From the NCBI GenBank assembly GCA_025200525.1, contig CM045758.1, positions 2,480,001 through 2,544,000 of the forward strand: a stretch of 64,000 nt of DNA, given 5' to 3'. Position numbers and translations under genes: made by a program. The DNA comes from Camellia lanceoleosa. Its lineage: Eukaryota; Streptophyta; Magnoliopsida; Ericales; Theaceae. Numbering within the stretch: position 1 is the stretch's first letter; each line of letters opens with the position of its first letter. Below the pieces are notes generated by a model. It saw only the letters and a list, made by a program, of their open reading frames with translations. It did no database searches and had not been told where the DNA came from. Positions 32,743 to 44,800 of this stretch are shown here, piece by piece.

Positions 32743-35700
32743 TTAAAATTCACTTTTATATTGACTCCATCTACACAACTCATCCTCACTATCATAAGAA
32801 TTCAAAGGACTCTGAACTTGAGAAACTTCAGGCTCCATAGATTGTACTTCTCCTTCCTCTCCCTGCTCAGGTTTTGCTACTTCCTCCTCCTGTTCACCCT
32901 GCAATGAAAAAATGAAATGACAAACAGGCCACAAAGAAAAAGTCTAAGAACACAAAAAACAATTATAGAACCGGACACAACAGAAGAGACATACGTTGAT
33001 TTCGGGATTCGCCTCCTCCTCGTTGCCTGTCAAGCCAATTGAATCATCTCCATAGGAGTTCTGTTTTTCCTCAGCAGCAAGTTGTTGTAAGCGCTCAATC
33101 ACCCGTTGATAATGGGAATGATCTGCAAGAAAGCTCAAATTATTCCACAATTTCCAAGTAGACAAACTCACCATATAAATAATTTAATATATATTCTGAT
33201 TTAATTTGAGCATGAAATTTACTGCATGCATGCATTTTTTTACTAGTGTCTGCATCTTGGCCACATATGGCGAATCCAAAAAAGCCCTATCAAATTAGAT
33301 GCATTTTTAACAAAATAAACTGAAACTAAAAATCTATCGGAAGACAGAATTTTTTTTGGATGCAATATATAAAACATTTGTTAATGGTTTATGCAGCCAG
33401 GCATCCAAATATAGGTTCAAGTCTCAGGACATGAAACTACAACGGCAATGACACCAACCAGCATTGTAGAATTAAAATTAACTAAGAATAGAACTGAAGA
33501 ATTTTTTTTTTTTAGGGGTGACCATTGGTTCAATAGTAAAACCTTGACCTAATAAACTTGAGATTATAGATTCAAGTCTCAGGACAACCACTTTGTACAC
33601 TATGCCAAAGATTAGGTGTATCTAATCTTTTTTCTCCCAAACACACATTAATGTGTACTATTGGGCGTTATTTTTTTTTTTTAATCTGGGATATCAAGAT
33701 GTGTGTGCACACACGCGCGCGCGTGTGCACGTGTGAGAGAGAGAGAGAGAGGTAATATGGGTATCCTTTCATGGTTTTATTTCTTTCCCTTTATATTTAC
33801 TTCCTCACAAAAAATAATAATAATAATTCATTTTGATACCCCTCAACCTTTAATTTTATCCAACAAATGTAGCAGACATGGAAGTGAGCTCCTATTATTA
33901 AAACAAGTAGTGACCAGGCACAAGAGGGTCAAACTTCACGGAGGTTATTGCAAAACTCCCAATTATAAATCATTAATTAAATAAACCTTTCCAGACTTCT
34001 GAAAGGATGCAAGAACAAAACAATCTTATAATGTGACAAAGACTCGTTCATACTTTTCAAAAGCAAAATACATTGTGATCAACAGATTCATAACACGATT
34101 AGTTAAAGGTTTGAGAGAGAGAGGACAGAACTCTACCTTCGGCACGATTAGTTAAAGCTTCTTGAAGCCTCAAGGGTTGCTGACGCTCTTCTTTCTTATA
34201 TTTCAACTTAACTTGGTTACGTGTACGACCAGGAAAAAGTTGTTGAATCATTGATATATCTGTACCAAACTGCCGCACAGCCTAGAACACAAATTAAAAT
34301 AGATAGCTGAAATACATCTTTTTTTTTATCAGCAGCAGATAGCTAGAGACATCTTATAATCAAAAGGTGGTAACGGGAAAGCATGAGAGAGATAATTAAG
34401 CAAATGAATAATGAAAATCTGCTTTAAATGACACATTGATCAAGCGTTATCATGATAAGAAGTCAGATGATTTTTGCTCAAAAATTTTTCTCCTATAAAC
34501 AGCTCGTGCCACAGTCTTGCCTGGTTTCGTGATACCTCATAAACAAAGTCTGAACTTTAACTTCAACTTCAGCTCTAGCATGCATGGATATACATAAGTT
34601 TTCATCTTTCTATATCAAATATCAAATTGAGATACAAAAAGAGGTTTCTCCAGTAATACTATAAATAAAATCTGAAACTATGGCAAGATCTACCTCATAG
34701 AACAATTCTGTGTCTTGTTTTGACCATCTAGACCTTGGTGTTTTCTTCATGTACGACTGATAATTAGGGTAATTAGAACTCTCTTGGACTACAGGATTTG
34801 CTGGATCATTACTGGAGCCTCCTCCTTGTCCAGACTCAAAGTTCTCATCTTCATTATAGTTGGTGAAAGGATTACCAAAACTGCACAGAAAAAATAATAA
34901 CCAGAAATAGAAGTTAAAGAACATACATGCCTTCAGAAAATCAAAAACCAATTCCTAAGGGATTGTTTGATAATGTTGTTAGATAAAACAAGAAACCAAA
35001 TAAAAACTTGTTTGGTGTAATTTGTTTTAAATACAAATGAAAACAAAAATAAAGAAACATGTTTGGTGATTTGCTGGTGGTGGCTGGGGGTGCGTTGGTC
35101 AAAGATGTGTGCTGGAGTTGGTGGCCAGAGTGTTGCTGGAGGTTAAAAAAAGAAAAAGGAACACCAACTACTTATCTTGTTTGGACGTTAAAATTGAAGG
35201 CCAAAAGGTAAGGAATGTTAGGGCTGATTTGAGCTTGGTGGTGCAGGGTTTAAGGAATAAAGTGAGCATTGTTCAAGTGTTATGAGCAATTACTCCAGAA
35301 CAGTAACTAAAACATGATTCCTTAAAGAATCAGACCAAAAATTTCTTGAGGATCACCCATCACACAAGGCTGCAAAAGATTCTCACAACTTTCCAAATTT
35401 TAAAATACCTGTTTGGAGAACTTCCATACCTTTGATTGGTTGAAGGAGGTTCTGATGTTTTTCCCTCTTTGCTCTGAACAAGAGAACCAAACAGAACCAA
35501 GGCATTGAATTAGATATGCTAAAACAAACCAGACAAATTACACAGGTAGAGAAATGTGACACAACAAGAAAGAAAATGGTGATATTTCAATAACAAAGTA
35601 TCAACAAAAATATAGATGCATAACATGTAATGATATCCACTCATCAAGTCCATTAAAAGAAAGTAATCATAAATTAAAGCATAGTACATACCGACATCCG

Positions 35701-37925
35701 CTCCCGGTACTCTGCAAGCAAAATTATCTCTCTAATACTCAAACTTTGGAAGTCAATCTCTTCCTCTGGAGTTTCAAGCAAAACCTTGTCCACTATCAAA
35801 AAAGTAAAACCGAGTCAACACATGATTAAGAATATAGTTCGTGCCCATCATCAGTTACAATCCTGACACCCAAAAAGACCCAGTTACCTTGTCTTCTCTT
35901 TCGCCGAGTAGAGTGAGAAAACTTTTTGGGAGGCTCTCTAGTTGTCTGGTCTGGTACTTCCATCACCTTCTTATGCTTCCGTACAGGTTTTTCTTTCTGA
36001 GATGCAGATTTATTGGACTTTCTTGGCACTCTTGTATTTCGCGTTTTTTTAGCATCTTGATTTATACCATCATCATTGTCATTTTCACCTATAAGAGAAT
36101 CACTATAACATTCATTGGTGTAGTTCTCATCATCACTAGCTTCATCCTCAGACTCATCAACAAGTCGACATGCATTTGTTCGCTTTCTCAGCTGCCGCAT
36201 AGATCTACCAGCTTCATTCTCCTGGCCAGATATGGAAGAGTTATGGTGCTCGACAGAATCATCTAACACTGTAGGAGTTTTTTTTTTCCTACGATTCTGA
36301 GAAACCTAATTTACAAGTATAGAATCATAAATAAAAAATGCACCAGGCTAGGATCAGATTAACTCAATTAGATAGAATTATTTACTTGTGTCAAACAATA
36401 AATGTATGACATAGTAGAAGTAGGATGTGCTACGACCTTTTCTAGACTTTTAGGAACAACCTCTGGGTGCTTTCCAGGGATGAACTTATCCGGGTGAGAA
36501 GTCTCCGCATGAGTTGTTGGTTCTTCATTCACTGGGAGTTCAGATGTAGAATCACCAAACCTCGATGATGATAAATCAAGAATATCATTCGGTCGGAGTG
36601 TGTATTCACCATTCGAAGGAATGGACGGAGCATCCTGAAAACTGGGAACGGACTCAACCCCATTTGCATGAGAGATGCTAGTGCCAGGTTTCTCTCTACC
36701 AATTTTAATCTTGGGCTTTGGTTGGAATTTGCAACTCCGCTGCTCTGAGGTCACAACATATTAAAGAACTATAACAGGTAAAATCAAAGAAAAAGAAAAA
36801 GAAATAGAGAAGAAGCTGAATTTTGGAGATACCAGGCCGTGTGGTTAATTTATACAGATTATCTAAAGTTTCCAAGCAAGGAACAGCCTCTGCTTCCTGA
36901 AACTTACCAAAGCTCAAACCATATTAGACCCATTAACTACTATCAATGAGACAATCTCTTGGTTACAACTAAAAAGGAAAAAAGAAAAACTGTCTTCACC
37001 TCTATTTCCAACCTTCTATTATCCAAAATAAGAGCTCCCTTTTCGGCACTTCTAGTCTCAGAAACATGAACAGTGGGTATCTCTGGAGATGCAAGAGACC
37101 CTTCTGCATCATTATTACCAGGACATGCAATTATAAACTCATTCCGCAGTTGGATGCTCGGGTCTACCTTATCTGAAGGCCTACTTGCAGCACTCACTGC
37201 CAATATACACAAGTGCTCACCGCAATGAAGCAAGGAAAGCAAAATAACACAATCAGATAGGCGGTTTTCATTACTCACCTGTTGCAGTTGTAGGTTGAGA
37301 ATTAACATCATCAAAAGATTCCAATTCGAAAAAGATATCTGCACTCTGAAAATAGTAAAAATTACTGACGAGGAAAAAAAATTGTTCCAGTGACATGAAA
37401 GAGAATATTTACCTCCCCTGCTGATTTTCCAGTGGTAGAATTCCAATCTCCATTAATGTCAGGTATGGTAATGTCAGAATGCAAACCGACATTGTGGCCC
37501 AAAGTCTCTTCAATCACAAAATGTTCTAATGAGGGGCTCACTGACACAGATTTATCAGAGGAATGAACTCCAGAAACAGAATCTTCACTGTTTTCCAATG
37601 GCTTTTTGGTATTGACAGTCTCAGAACTAACTAAAGATGGACCAACCAGAGCAGTCAATTCATTCTCCGCAATATCAACAACCTGAACAGACTGTGTGGA
37701 AGGGATTGGTGCAGATGGTTCCTTTCTTGATGATGCTTTGGCCTTAGGTTGAAATTTGCCACCAGCCCTAGCTGCAAGAGAAAACAACAGCAAAAACATA
37801 CAGCATGTTCACACAAAAATATAAATTTATAACAACAAATTAACAATGGTGAGGAAGCTTAACTAACCCTTATTTGCACTGCGCTCGGGAAAAATTTCAT
37901 CCAAAGGGTCCAAATCAGTACCCAT
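32743..37925 (-). CDS. BDP1: Transcription factor IIIB subunit B'' (BDP1)
   Basis: TFIIIB B'' helps recruit RNA polymerase III to tRNA and 5S genes in the nucleus. I joined 13 exons with GT/AG introns, all in phase: 37868-37925, 37413-37771, 37279-37345, 37000-37196, 36833-36896, 36386-36744, 35888-36296, 35692-35792, 35409-35473, 34694-34880, 34137-34281, 32995-33122, 32743-32898; 2295 nt, 764 aa. The extended SANT domain (about residues 608-665) has the family signature: RSRWSKQDTELFYEAVRQFG, then MIQQLFPGRTRNQVKLKYKK and RLQEALTNRA. The conserved pre-SANT helix is 'IDFQSLSIREIILLAEYRER' (exon 8). The N-terminal half is low-complexity and acidic/basic, with KFQPK twice (exons 2 and 6). A basic Arg/Lys-rich block precedes exon 8. 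The C-terminus is acidic and ends WSQYKSEF. The exon 10 donor and exon 9 donor choices are fixed by reading frame. Confidence 0.93.
33380..33640 (+). mobile_element. SINE-like remnants in BDP1 intron
   Basis: Two pieces carry a box B-like 'ggttcaagtctcagga' (near 33413) or 'gattcaagtctcagga' (near 33569). The second has a head 'gaccattggttcaatagtaa' and lies after a T run. Both are in the 1-kb intron between the SANT exon and exon 12. Old and partial. Confidence 0.45.
33699..33753. repeat. Alternating purine-pyrimidine tract plus (GA)n
   Basis: 33699-33735 is an uninterrupted alternating purine-pyrimidine run of 37 bp (GT/CA and CG steps, including CGCGCGCG), followed by (GA)n to 33752. It lies inside a BDP1 intron. 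Confidence 0.9.
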
Positions 37926-38390
37926 GGGGAGTGCCTACAACCAAAAAACAATTTGGGTAAGCAGAAGTGATATGGCATTTAGCAACACCAATACCACCTA
38001 AGAAACACATACACGGAAATGGACAAACAACAAAGATACAATACAACATGAACACAGCCATGGCCACTGCAAAAACACAGGATACTCTACACGGGGACAC
38101 ACAGAAAATATCAAAGATAATTGAAAAGATACAACTTAGTGCTTGTTTGGCTTGTGCTAAAATAGCACATGCTATTTTAGCACATTGTCCTATTTGGGTC
38201 ACAGTCATCTTATTTGGGTCATATTACCTCTCTACCACATCACTTCAAACTCAACCTATATTTCATGTTTTTTCGTAAAAAATTAAAAAATATACTAATC
38301 TAGCACTTCTCAAACTTAAAACCAACTACTAAATAAAATTAAAAAAATCATATATTCCATCTACACCATCTATACTATATATTATGAAAA

Positions 38391-38505
38391 ATTCTATTTA
38401 CACCTTCAATCCTCTCAGTACCCACCATCTCCCTAATTTTTTTTTTTTTTATTACAATTTTATCCTTTTAGTCAGTTAAATTTTTAACCTTTACACAAAT
38501 CAATC

Positions 38506-38550
<45 letters not shown>

Positions 38551-39128
38551 CTTCTTCGCGTTTCTCTCTCTGCAACTCGACGCCGCAACTTGGGCCTTTG
38601 TTGTAGTGGAGGAGGGCTAGGTTGCGATGGAGGGAGTGGGGGAATGAATTGCGATGCAGGGTTGGTCACAACGGCGAGGTGGGGGATGCGGCTATTTGTG
38701 ATGGCGAATGGGGAGCAGGGTTGTTCGCGGTGATGGAGCCACTGTGATCTGCAATGGTGGCTGGTGACAGCGGTTGGAGGCAAAGGTTGGCGGTGGTGAG
38801 GGAGGATGACAAAAATGAGCTACGGGTTGGGAGAGGAGGGCGATGATGAAGAGCGGTGGATGCGGTGGTTGATGAAAGTGGCAAGAGAGGAAGGAGGCTG
38901 TGGAGGGGCAACAACCAGAGGCGAGGAGCTGCGACTACGGCGTCGGCGGCAGGTGGTGGTAGTGATTAGGGTTTGGGTTTGTTGAAGAAGAGGGTAGTTT
39001 GGTATTATTTAAAAAATAAGGGTGTGTAGTGAGATAAAATCAAACTTTTCAATTTAGGTGTGGTGTGAACTGAGCAAATAGGAGAATATGGCGTGAACTG
39101 CGAGGTTTAATGGTGTGTAAATAGAATG
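38391..39128. mobile_element. TIR element with GC-rich core in BDP1 5' UTR intron
   Basis: The left end ATTCTATTTACACC is matched in inverse by GGTGTGTAAATAGAAT at the right end. The interior has (CT)n at 38509-38545 and then a 400-bp GC-rich 'gcgatgg/ggtggtg' block. Apparent ORFs there are compositional. No transposase; target duplication unclear. A gene fragment captured from elsewhere cannot be excluded. Confidence 0.5.
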
Positions 39129-39302
39129 ACCCATATATTATATAAAGCACACAACTCAGAACTTGAAGATTTGTCAGGTTTTAAGAATGTCCATAAAAAC
39201 ACTAGTACCTAACTGTTTGCTTTCCAAGAATGCCCAAAAAATTGCTAACTGCTAAAACTCCAGTAACTAACTGTTAAACGTTTTGCAAAACTTAATGTTT
39301 AG

Positions 39303-39440
39303 AGCATCCACATTGGGCTGCCAAAGAAGCTGCCATTGCCAAATTTTGGCAACAGTTGGCAAAAACAGGTCTCCAGTGGCATGCTAGCTATATTGGCTGC
39401 CAAGTTACAGCAATGCCAATGCCAAATTTGACAGATCATT
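39303..39440. mobile_element. MITE fragment
   Basis: 'AGAGCATCCACATTGGGCTG' is the common start of plant hAT/Tourist-type MITEs. The following 'ttggcaacagttggcaaaa' and 'tggctgccaagttacag' words recur in both orientations. The right boundary was not found. Confidence 0.4.
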
Positions 39441-39651
39441 ATCCCCAACTACTCTCCTTCCCTCATCCTTTCCCAGCAAAAACTCCCCCAAACAGAAAAT
39501 AATATTTTTTTAACAAAATTCACCCAAAAAAAAACAAAAAACAAACAGACTAACAACAATAATCAAGCAATCTCAACTAATCTCAATCAATTTGAAGCAA
39601 ATTTGAGGCAATTGTTCATCATAAGAAAGACGATTTCAGAAAAATAAATAC

Positions 39652-40030
39652 CTGGATTTCAAGATGGGTGATGGATTTCCGCAATCTCAAGCTTTCGTCA
39701 TGTTCATCTGGTTGCTTTGTCTTAGGGTTTGTGTGTGGGGTCCAGGGGTTTCGGCTTCATCTGCTTCGTCTTAGGGCTTGTTTGCACTGGGTCCTCATCT
39801 TCGGAGTCGATTTCAAGGGTTTCGGGTTTCTCAGATGGATCGAAGATAGAGAGATCAAAGGGTTTAGGGTTTAGGGAGATAGAGGTTTTTTTTTTTTTTT
39901 TTTTGTGTGTGTCTTTTTTAGGACGATAACTGAAAGAGAGAGAGAGAGAGAGAGAAATCGAAAAGGAGGGAAGAGAGAGAGAGAGAGATCTGAGGAGAGA
40001 ACAACTGGCTATGGCCGTTACTCCATGACA
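39652..40030 (-). promoter_or_regulatory. Putative untranslated first exon of BDP1
   Basis: On the minus strand, a GA/CT-rich leader-like block (CT runs at 39936-39990) ends at GAAATCCAG|GTATTTAT (39652/39651). A matching acceptor 'ggttgtag' precedes GCACTCCCC and the BDP1 ATG (exon would resume at 37934). The intron of about 1.7 kb would contain the TIR element at 38391-39128. No coding potential is evident. Inferred from splice signals and composition only. Confidence 0.4.
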
Positions 40031-40112
40031 CAATCATGACATGGTGTAACCCACGGAATTAGGCTTCACTACTTTCACCCTCTCCTTATCTCCCTACTTA
40101 TAGTGATAAAGA

Positions 40113-41013
40113 TAGGGGTGGGCGCGGGTCGGTTGCGGCCACAAAACTTCCAATCCGCCATCCGTCCGCCAGATTAGTGGATTGGAGAAAATCAATTCGC
40201 ATCCGTCCGCCAATCCGGCGGATGTGGATTGAGCGGATTGGCGGTTTGGCGGATAGATGTGAATCGGTTTCGCGGTTTAAAATTTTATAAATTTTCAACA
40301 TAATTCAACTTGTGCACTTCCTCAAAAAAAAAAAAAACAAAGAAAGTATTACAGTCAATGACTTAAAAAAATATTACAATCACTGTATGTCTTATCTAAA
40401 GAAAGAAAATTTAAAATTTTAGAATATCACGATCACTGCATGCCTTATCCACATATTACAATCACAGCATGATTATCCACACAAAATATTACAATCTGTG
40501 GTTCTTAAAATATAATAACAATTCAAACCACCAAAACCATGAACAGAGCAGTAGTAGAGATTGTATGTCTCCGTATTGTTACATCTATATATATTTTTGA
40601 AAACAAAAACCAACCAGCATATATCATATTTTCTATTTATTATTTTTCGAGTTAGATTTAAAAATCAAAAAATATAGATACATAATATATTTATTTTTTT
40701 CAATTCAAAAAATATATTCAAGTTGAAAACTTTTTTTCAATAGAATATTTAAACTCTTTTTCAATTGAAAACACAAACATAATATTTAAATAAATTGAAA
40801 ATACAAAGTCTTATAAATTACTAGGAGTGCTCGCGGTTTGGCGGTTCGGTTGCGGCCAAAGAAATCTCAAATCCGCCATCCGTCCGCCAAATTAGCGGAT
40901 TGGAGAAAATCAATCCGCAACCGTCCGCTCGTCATCACGCATCCGTCCAAAATGCGGCGATCGGTTCGATTCGGTCGGTTTTGACGGATCGGTATATCCG
41001 CTGCTCACCCCTA
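40113..41013. mobile_element. Non-autonomous hAT element (8-bp TSD GATAAAGA)
   Basis: Ends are TAGGGGTGGGC (left) and TAGGGGTGAGC (right, inverse), flanked by GATAAAGA at 40105-40112 and 41014-41021: classic hAT termini and 8-bp target duplication. A ~73-bp subterminal segment ('cggttgcggcc...atccgccatccgtccgcca') appears in direct orientation at 40128-40200 and 40846-40920. The rest is AT-rich. There is no transposase ORF. Confidence 0.88.
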
Positions 41014-41309
41014 GATAAAGATATATTTTAAGATGATTCAATGATTTAGATCCGACTATTTTAAAATTAAAAAAAATTATTTTTAAAATAACTAGATCTA
41101 GACCGTTGGATCATTTTAAAGTACATTTCTACCATTAAAATAAGAATGCAAGGAGAGAGTGCAAGTAAAGGATCTAGACTCGTAACCCACCAATCAAAAT
41201 TCAATAGTGATAAGATTAGTTGGCATCTTTTCCATTTTTTTTTTTTTTTTTGAGAGTTTATAAAACAGATTATATCTACTCTCTACTATCTATAACTATT
41301 ATAAAAGTG

Positions 41310-41950
41310 TGAAGAGTCTACCATATTTTTTACTTTTTTAAATCTCAATTTTACCTTCTCAAATCTATTATATTTTTTAAAAGTCATGAAAAGTCCCATA
41401 TAAACCAAACATCTCTTTTTTTTCGGTTCAACCATCCGGTATCCGACCCATCGGGCCGACTAATCCGGATTCGGGGATCAGTTCTGGATGGTTAGGCTCC
41501 AGTCCCCTCCCAATTGGCGATGCGGGGGATCGAACCGTGGTTCTCCCTACCAAGTCAAGCTCCAATCGCCACTTGACCACCAACCAATTGGTAACCAAAC
41601 ATCTCTTTATTTTTGAAGTTGAACACTCAAAAATGATATATCTGCTTCCAAGAGTCTTATATAAATATAAATAAATATAAATAAATCATCTCCATTCTTG
41701 TCATATACTACTATTATATTATTATAATTATAATTATAATATAAATTATAAAATTTTGAAAAGCCTACCATGTTTTCTATTTTTTTTAAATTTCAATTTT
41801 ACCCTTTCAAATCTATTATATTTTCTAAAAGTCATGAAAAGTCCCATATAAACCAAATATCTCTTTATTTTTGAAGTTGAACACTCAAAAATGATATATC
41901 TGCTTCAAAGAGTTCTATATGAATATAAATAAACCATCTCTATTCTTGTC
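41310..41950. repeat. Tandem duplication (~258 bp unit), first copy split by a SINE
   Basis: Both copies share 'aaaagtcatgaaaagtccca', 'ttttgaagttgaacactcaa' and 'aatgatatatctgcttc'. Copy 1 runs from about 41318, copy 2 from about 41766. The start 'tctataactattataaaagt' of copy 1 looks like a Helitron 5' end. Only copy 1 carries the SINE. Confidence 0.75.
41419..41592 (-). mobile_element. tRNA-derived SINE with 16-bp target duplication
   Basis: On the minus strand a tRNA-like head has box A-like TGGTCAAGTGGC and box B GGTTCGATCCCC, followed by a ~100-bp GC-rich body and an A-tail. It is flanked by AACCAAACATCTCTTT at 41403-41418 and 41593-41608, the long duplication expected of LINE-driven retroposition. 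The adjacent tandem copy shows the empty site. Confidence 0.88.
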
Positions 41951-42989
41951 CAAAAAAAAAAAGTCTATTTTTTACATTGATGATGATTGAATTGAAGAAC
42001 AAAAATCAATTACTCTTTCTTATTTTTCTGTGTTTGCTTTTATACTGATATACATGATATTTACAATTGTTGTAGACACCCCATTTTTGACCGACCTTAA
42101 GACTCAGACGTCATTGATTGAGCGCTCGATGATAGTACATGTTGTACTCGTTTCGAGTTTCGAGTTTTCGGAGTTTTGGCCGAGTACCTTGCATTTGGGC
42201 CTCTGAACTCTTTGTGCTTTGGCTCGGTTTGCGAACCAAGCCTTGTTTTCCTTGCCCGAGAGAAGTAAAGGTCTTGTAAACCCCTTCTTGTGGTCGTAGA
42301 CCACTTTTCATGATTGTAAGCCACTTTTCCCGTTTGGAGACCAGTTTCTAATTTTCGGAGCCTTCGACCGCGCGCCTTGTCTCGGGACTGCTTAACGTTC
42401 TCCATTTGGCGTGGTTTTTGAACCACACCTTGTTTCCTTGGCCTAGAGGGCCACTGTCGTTTGGGAGACCACTTTTGTGGTCGTAAACCACTTTTGGTGC
42501 TTGTCAGCTAGTTTTCAAGGCTCCCGGCTGCGCACTTTGCCTCCCGAACTTTTGTCTTGCATCTATTTTGGTTTGTTTTTTGTACAAACCTTGTTTTCCT
42601 TGTTTGGAAGGTGGTACAAAGGTGGAAGACCAGTTTCTCTCCCCACAAACCACTTTTCTTCCCGTCAGCCAGTTTTCTGGTCTGACAACTGGTCTCCCTG
42701 ATCTTTGGACCATCAAAAGTGGTTGGCCACCACACCATTTGCTTGTTTTCATGCTCTGGACCCTCTCCTACCATGGCCGACCAGTTTATTTTCTAGAAGA
42801 CCACTTGTGGTGGTCAGTCGACCACTTAAAGTAGCTAGCCGACCACTTCAAGTGGTCAGCTGCTTTTTGTCACATTTTTGAAGATATTTTCCTCCAGTTG
42901 GCACAGCTGGAGGGCACAGAAACCATCCTCCATACACGTGTATGGAGGGATGGCCTTGAATCCTTAGCTTTTTCAAGAAGCTTGAGCAT

Positions 42990-43010
42990 TGGTTCTCTAT
43001 AAAAGAGAAC
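42990..43010 (+). promoter_or_regulatory. LTR TATA box inside a perfect hairpin
   Basis: A TATA box is framed by the perfect inverted repeat GGTTCTCT / AGAGAACC with a 5-base ATAAA loop. It sits downstream of the GACCACTT motif cluster and upstream of pyrimidine-rich DNA, as expected for an LTR core promoter. Confidence 0.6.
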
Positions 43011-43559
43011 CACCTCCTCCCTCCTCTAGGCTCAGAAATTGGTGGTTTGAGATATAGATACACATATATCTCTATATCTCTCTTTGGTCTCATATTTGTG
43101 CCTTAAATTGTAGTTTTGCCATACTTTAACACACAAACACACACTCAAACACCATCCCTTTGTTGCTGAGGTGCTTAGGAGCTAGTTTTAGAGTTTTTGG
43201 TTTGGTTTAAGCTTGAAAAACCTGCTGGAGTTACAGTCTTAAAGAGGTTCTACAAGGGTGAGCTTTTAACCTTTTAAACCCCTATTCTTGTTTAAGTTTT
43301 TGGACCCTTTTGCATGTTTTTTTAAGACTAACTTCCTATTGTAAAAAGTTCTAATTTTTGGTCCTTAAGATCTTTGTTTAAGGTCACTTTTGTGTTTGGG
43401 GTTGTTTATCTCCTCTTAGGCCTTGTTTGGCCTTACTTTTGTGCCTTCTTTGTGAGCCTTTGGGACCACCTTATTTTGGCCTTCTCACCACTGAAACTCA
43501 GAGGAATTTCAGTGGTGGGAAAGGTGTTTTGAGGTCCCAAAAAGAAGAGAGTCATCCCC

Positions 43560-44800
43560 TCTCTTTATGTCTTCAATACTTGCTTTGAATGCCTCATGTG
43601 TGAGCATGTATGTTAAGCTTATGTTGGCCATATCTTAGCATGTATTTGGGATTATTTCAACATACCTCAGATCTGTTTTACTTGGTTTTGCCACTCCATG
43701 CATGCCTTATACACTTGTAGTGTAAATCACACAAACTAGTCTTGTATGCTTCATGAAGTAGCATGTCATTCTAGCTTGTTTTGTTTCCATTTCAGGATGT
43801 TTTTGGTGATGTTTTACCATATCATACCTCTATTAGGGTTTGGTTTGGTCACCTCTTGCATACCTCATGCACTTGTAGTGCAAGTCCATGAAATAGCCTA
43901 ACATGCATCATGTTTTAACATGTCATTCTAGCATGCTTTTGGCTTAACTTCAAGAAGCTTTTGTCCATGTTTTAACATACTTTAGCTCTAATTTGTGTTG
44001 TTTTGGCCATGCATGACTTGCTTTGTATAGCTGTAATGCATTCTAGCTTGTTAGCCTTGTGTGTCAAGTCCGCTAGCATGCTTTACTTGGCCTATTTGAA
44101 TAGTTTGGCATCATTTATTATGTGATTTTAGTCCATGTTTCATGGTCATACACTCACATCTTTCACTCTTTCAATGCGTTGGAGGGTTTGCCCTTTATGC
44201 CTTAAACATAAGTCATTGTGTATGCCTCCATGCCTAAGCTTGCGAGCTATCATTGCAATGCTTATTTGGGTTTATTTTGCCATGATATAACTCTGATTTT
44301 TGTTGGTTAAGTCATCCCATGCTTGGTCTTAATAGGTGTAGTGTAATCCACCTTATTTGCCTTGTATGCATCATGCCTTATGCCCTTCATGCTAGCTTGT
44401 TTTGGCTTCCTTCTATGCATGTTTTAGTATCATTTTGACATGTTCTAGGACTTTTTTGGGTTGCCTTTGCCATATCCTTCATGCTTTGTATAGCTGTAGT
44501 GTAATTGGCCTTGCTAGCTTTGTGTTTTGTTGACTCATGCATGCTATCTTTGAGCTATTTAAATGATTTGGCATCATTTAATACTTCATTTCAGAGCATG
44601 TAGCATTGACTATGTTCCCACTTCTTTCATGATTTAAGTGCTTAAAAGGGTTGTGCATTATTGCCTTGCTTATGGCCTAGCTTATATGCTTGTATGCCTT
44701 GACCTTTGAGCCCCTAACTTAGCATGTTTTGGTCATTGTCTTGACCGATTTCAGCTCTGTCCATGCTTGGTTCATCCATTTGTGCCATGTATTGCATGCC
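43560..44800. repeat. ~155-bp degenerate tandem array
   Basis: A recurring module 'catgcatgcctt...acttgtagtgtaa' begins near 43698, 43855, 44008, 44318 and 44470 (intervals 157, 153, 310 and 152). It is embedded in repeated gcatg/cttgttttgg words. Noncoding. Confidence 0.7.

Noticed and set aside
42477..42834. ORFs of 74-88 aa in the TGTAGACACC LTR
   Set aside because: Lie in the U3 motif swarm on both strands; no gag/pol similarity.
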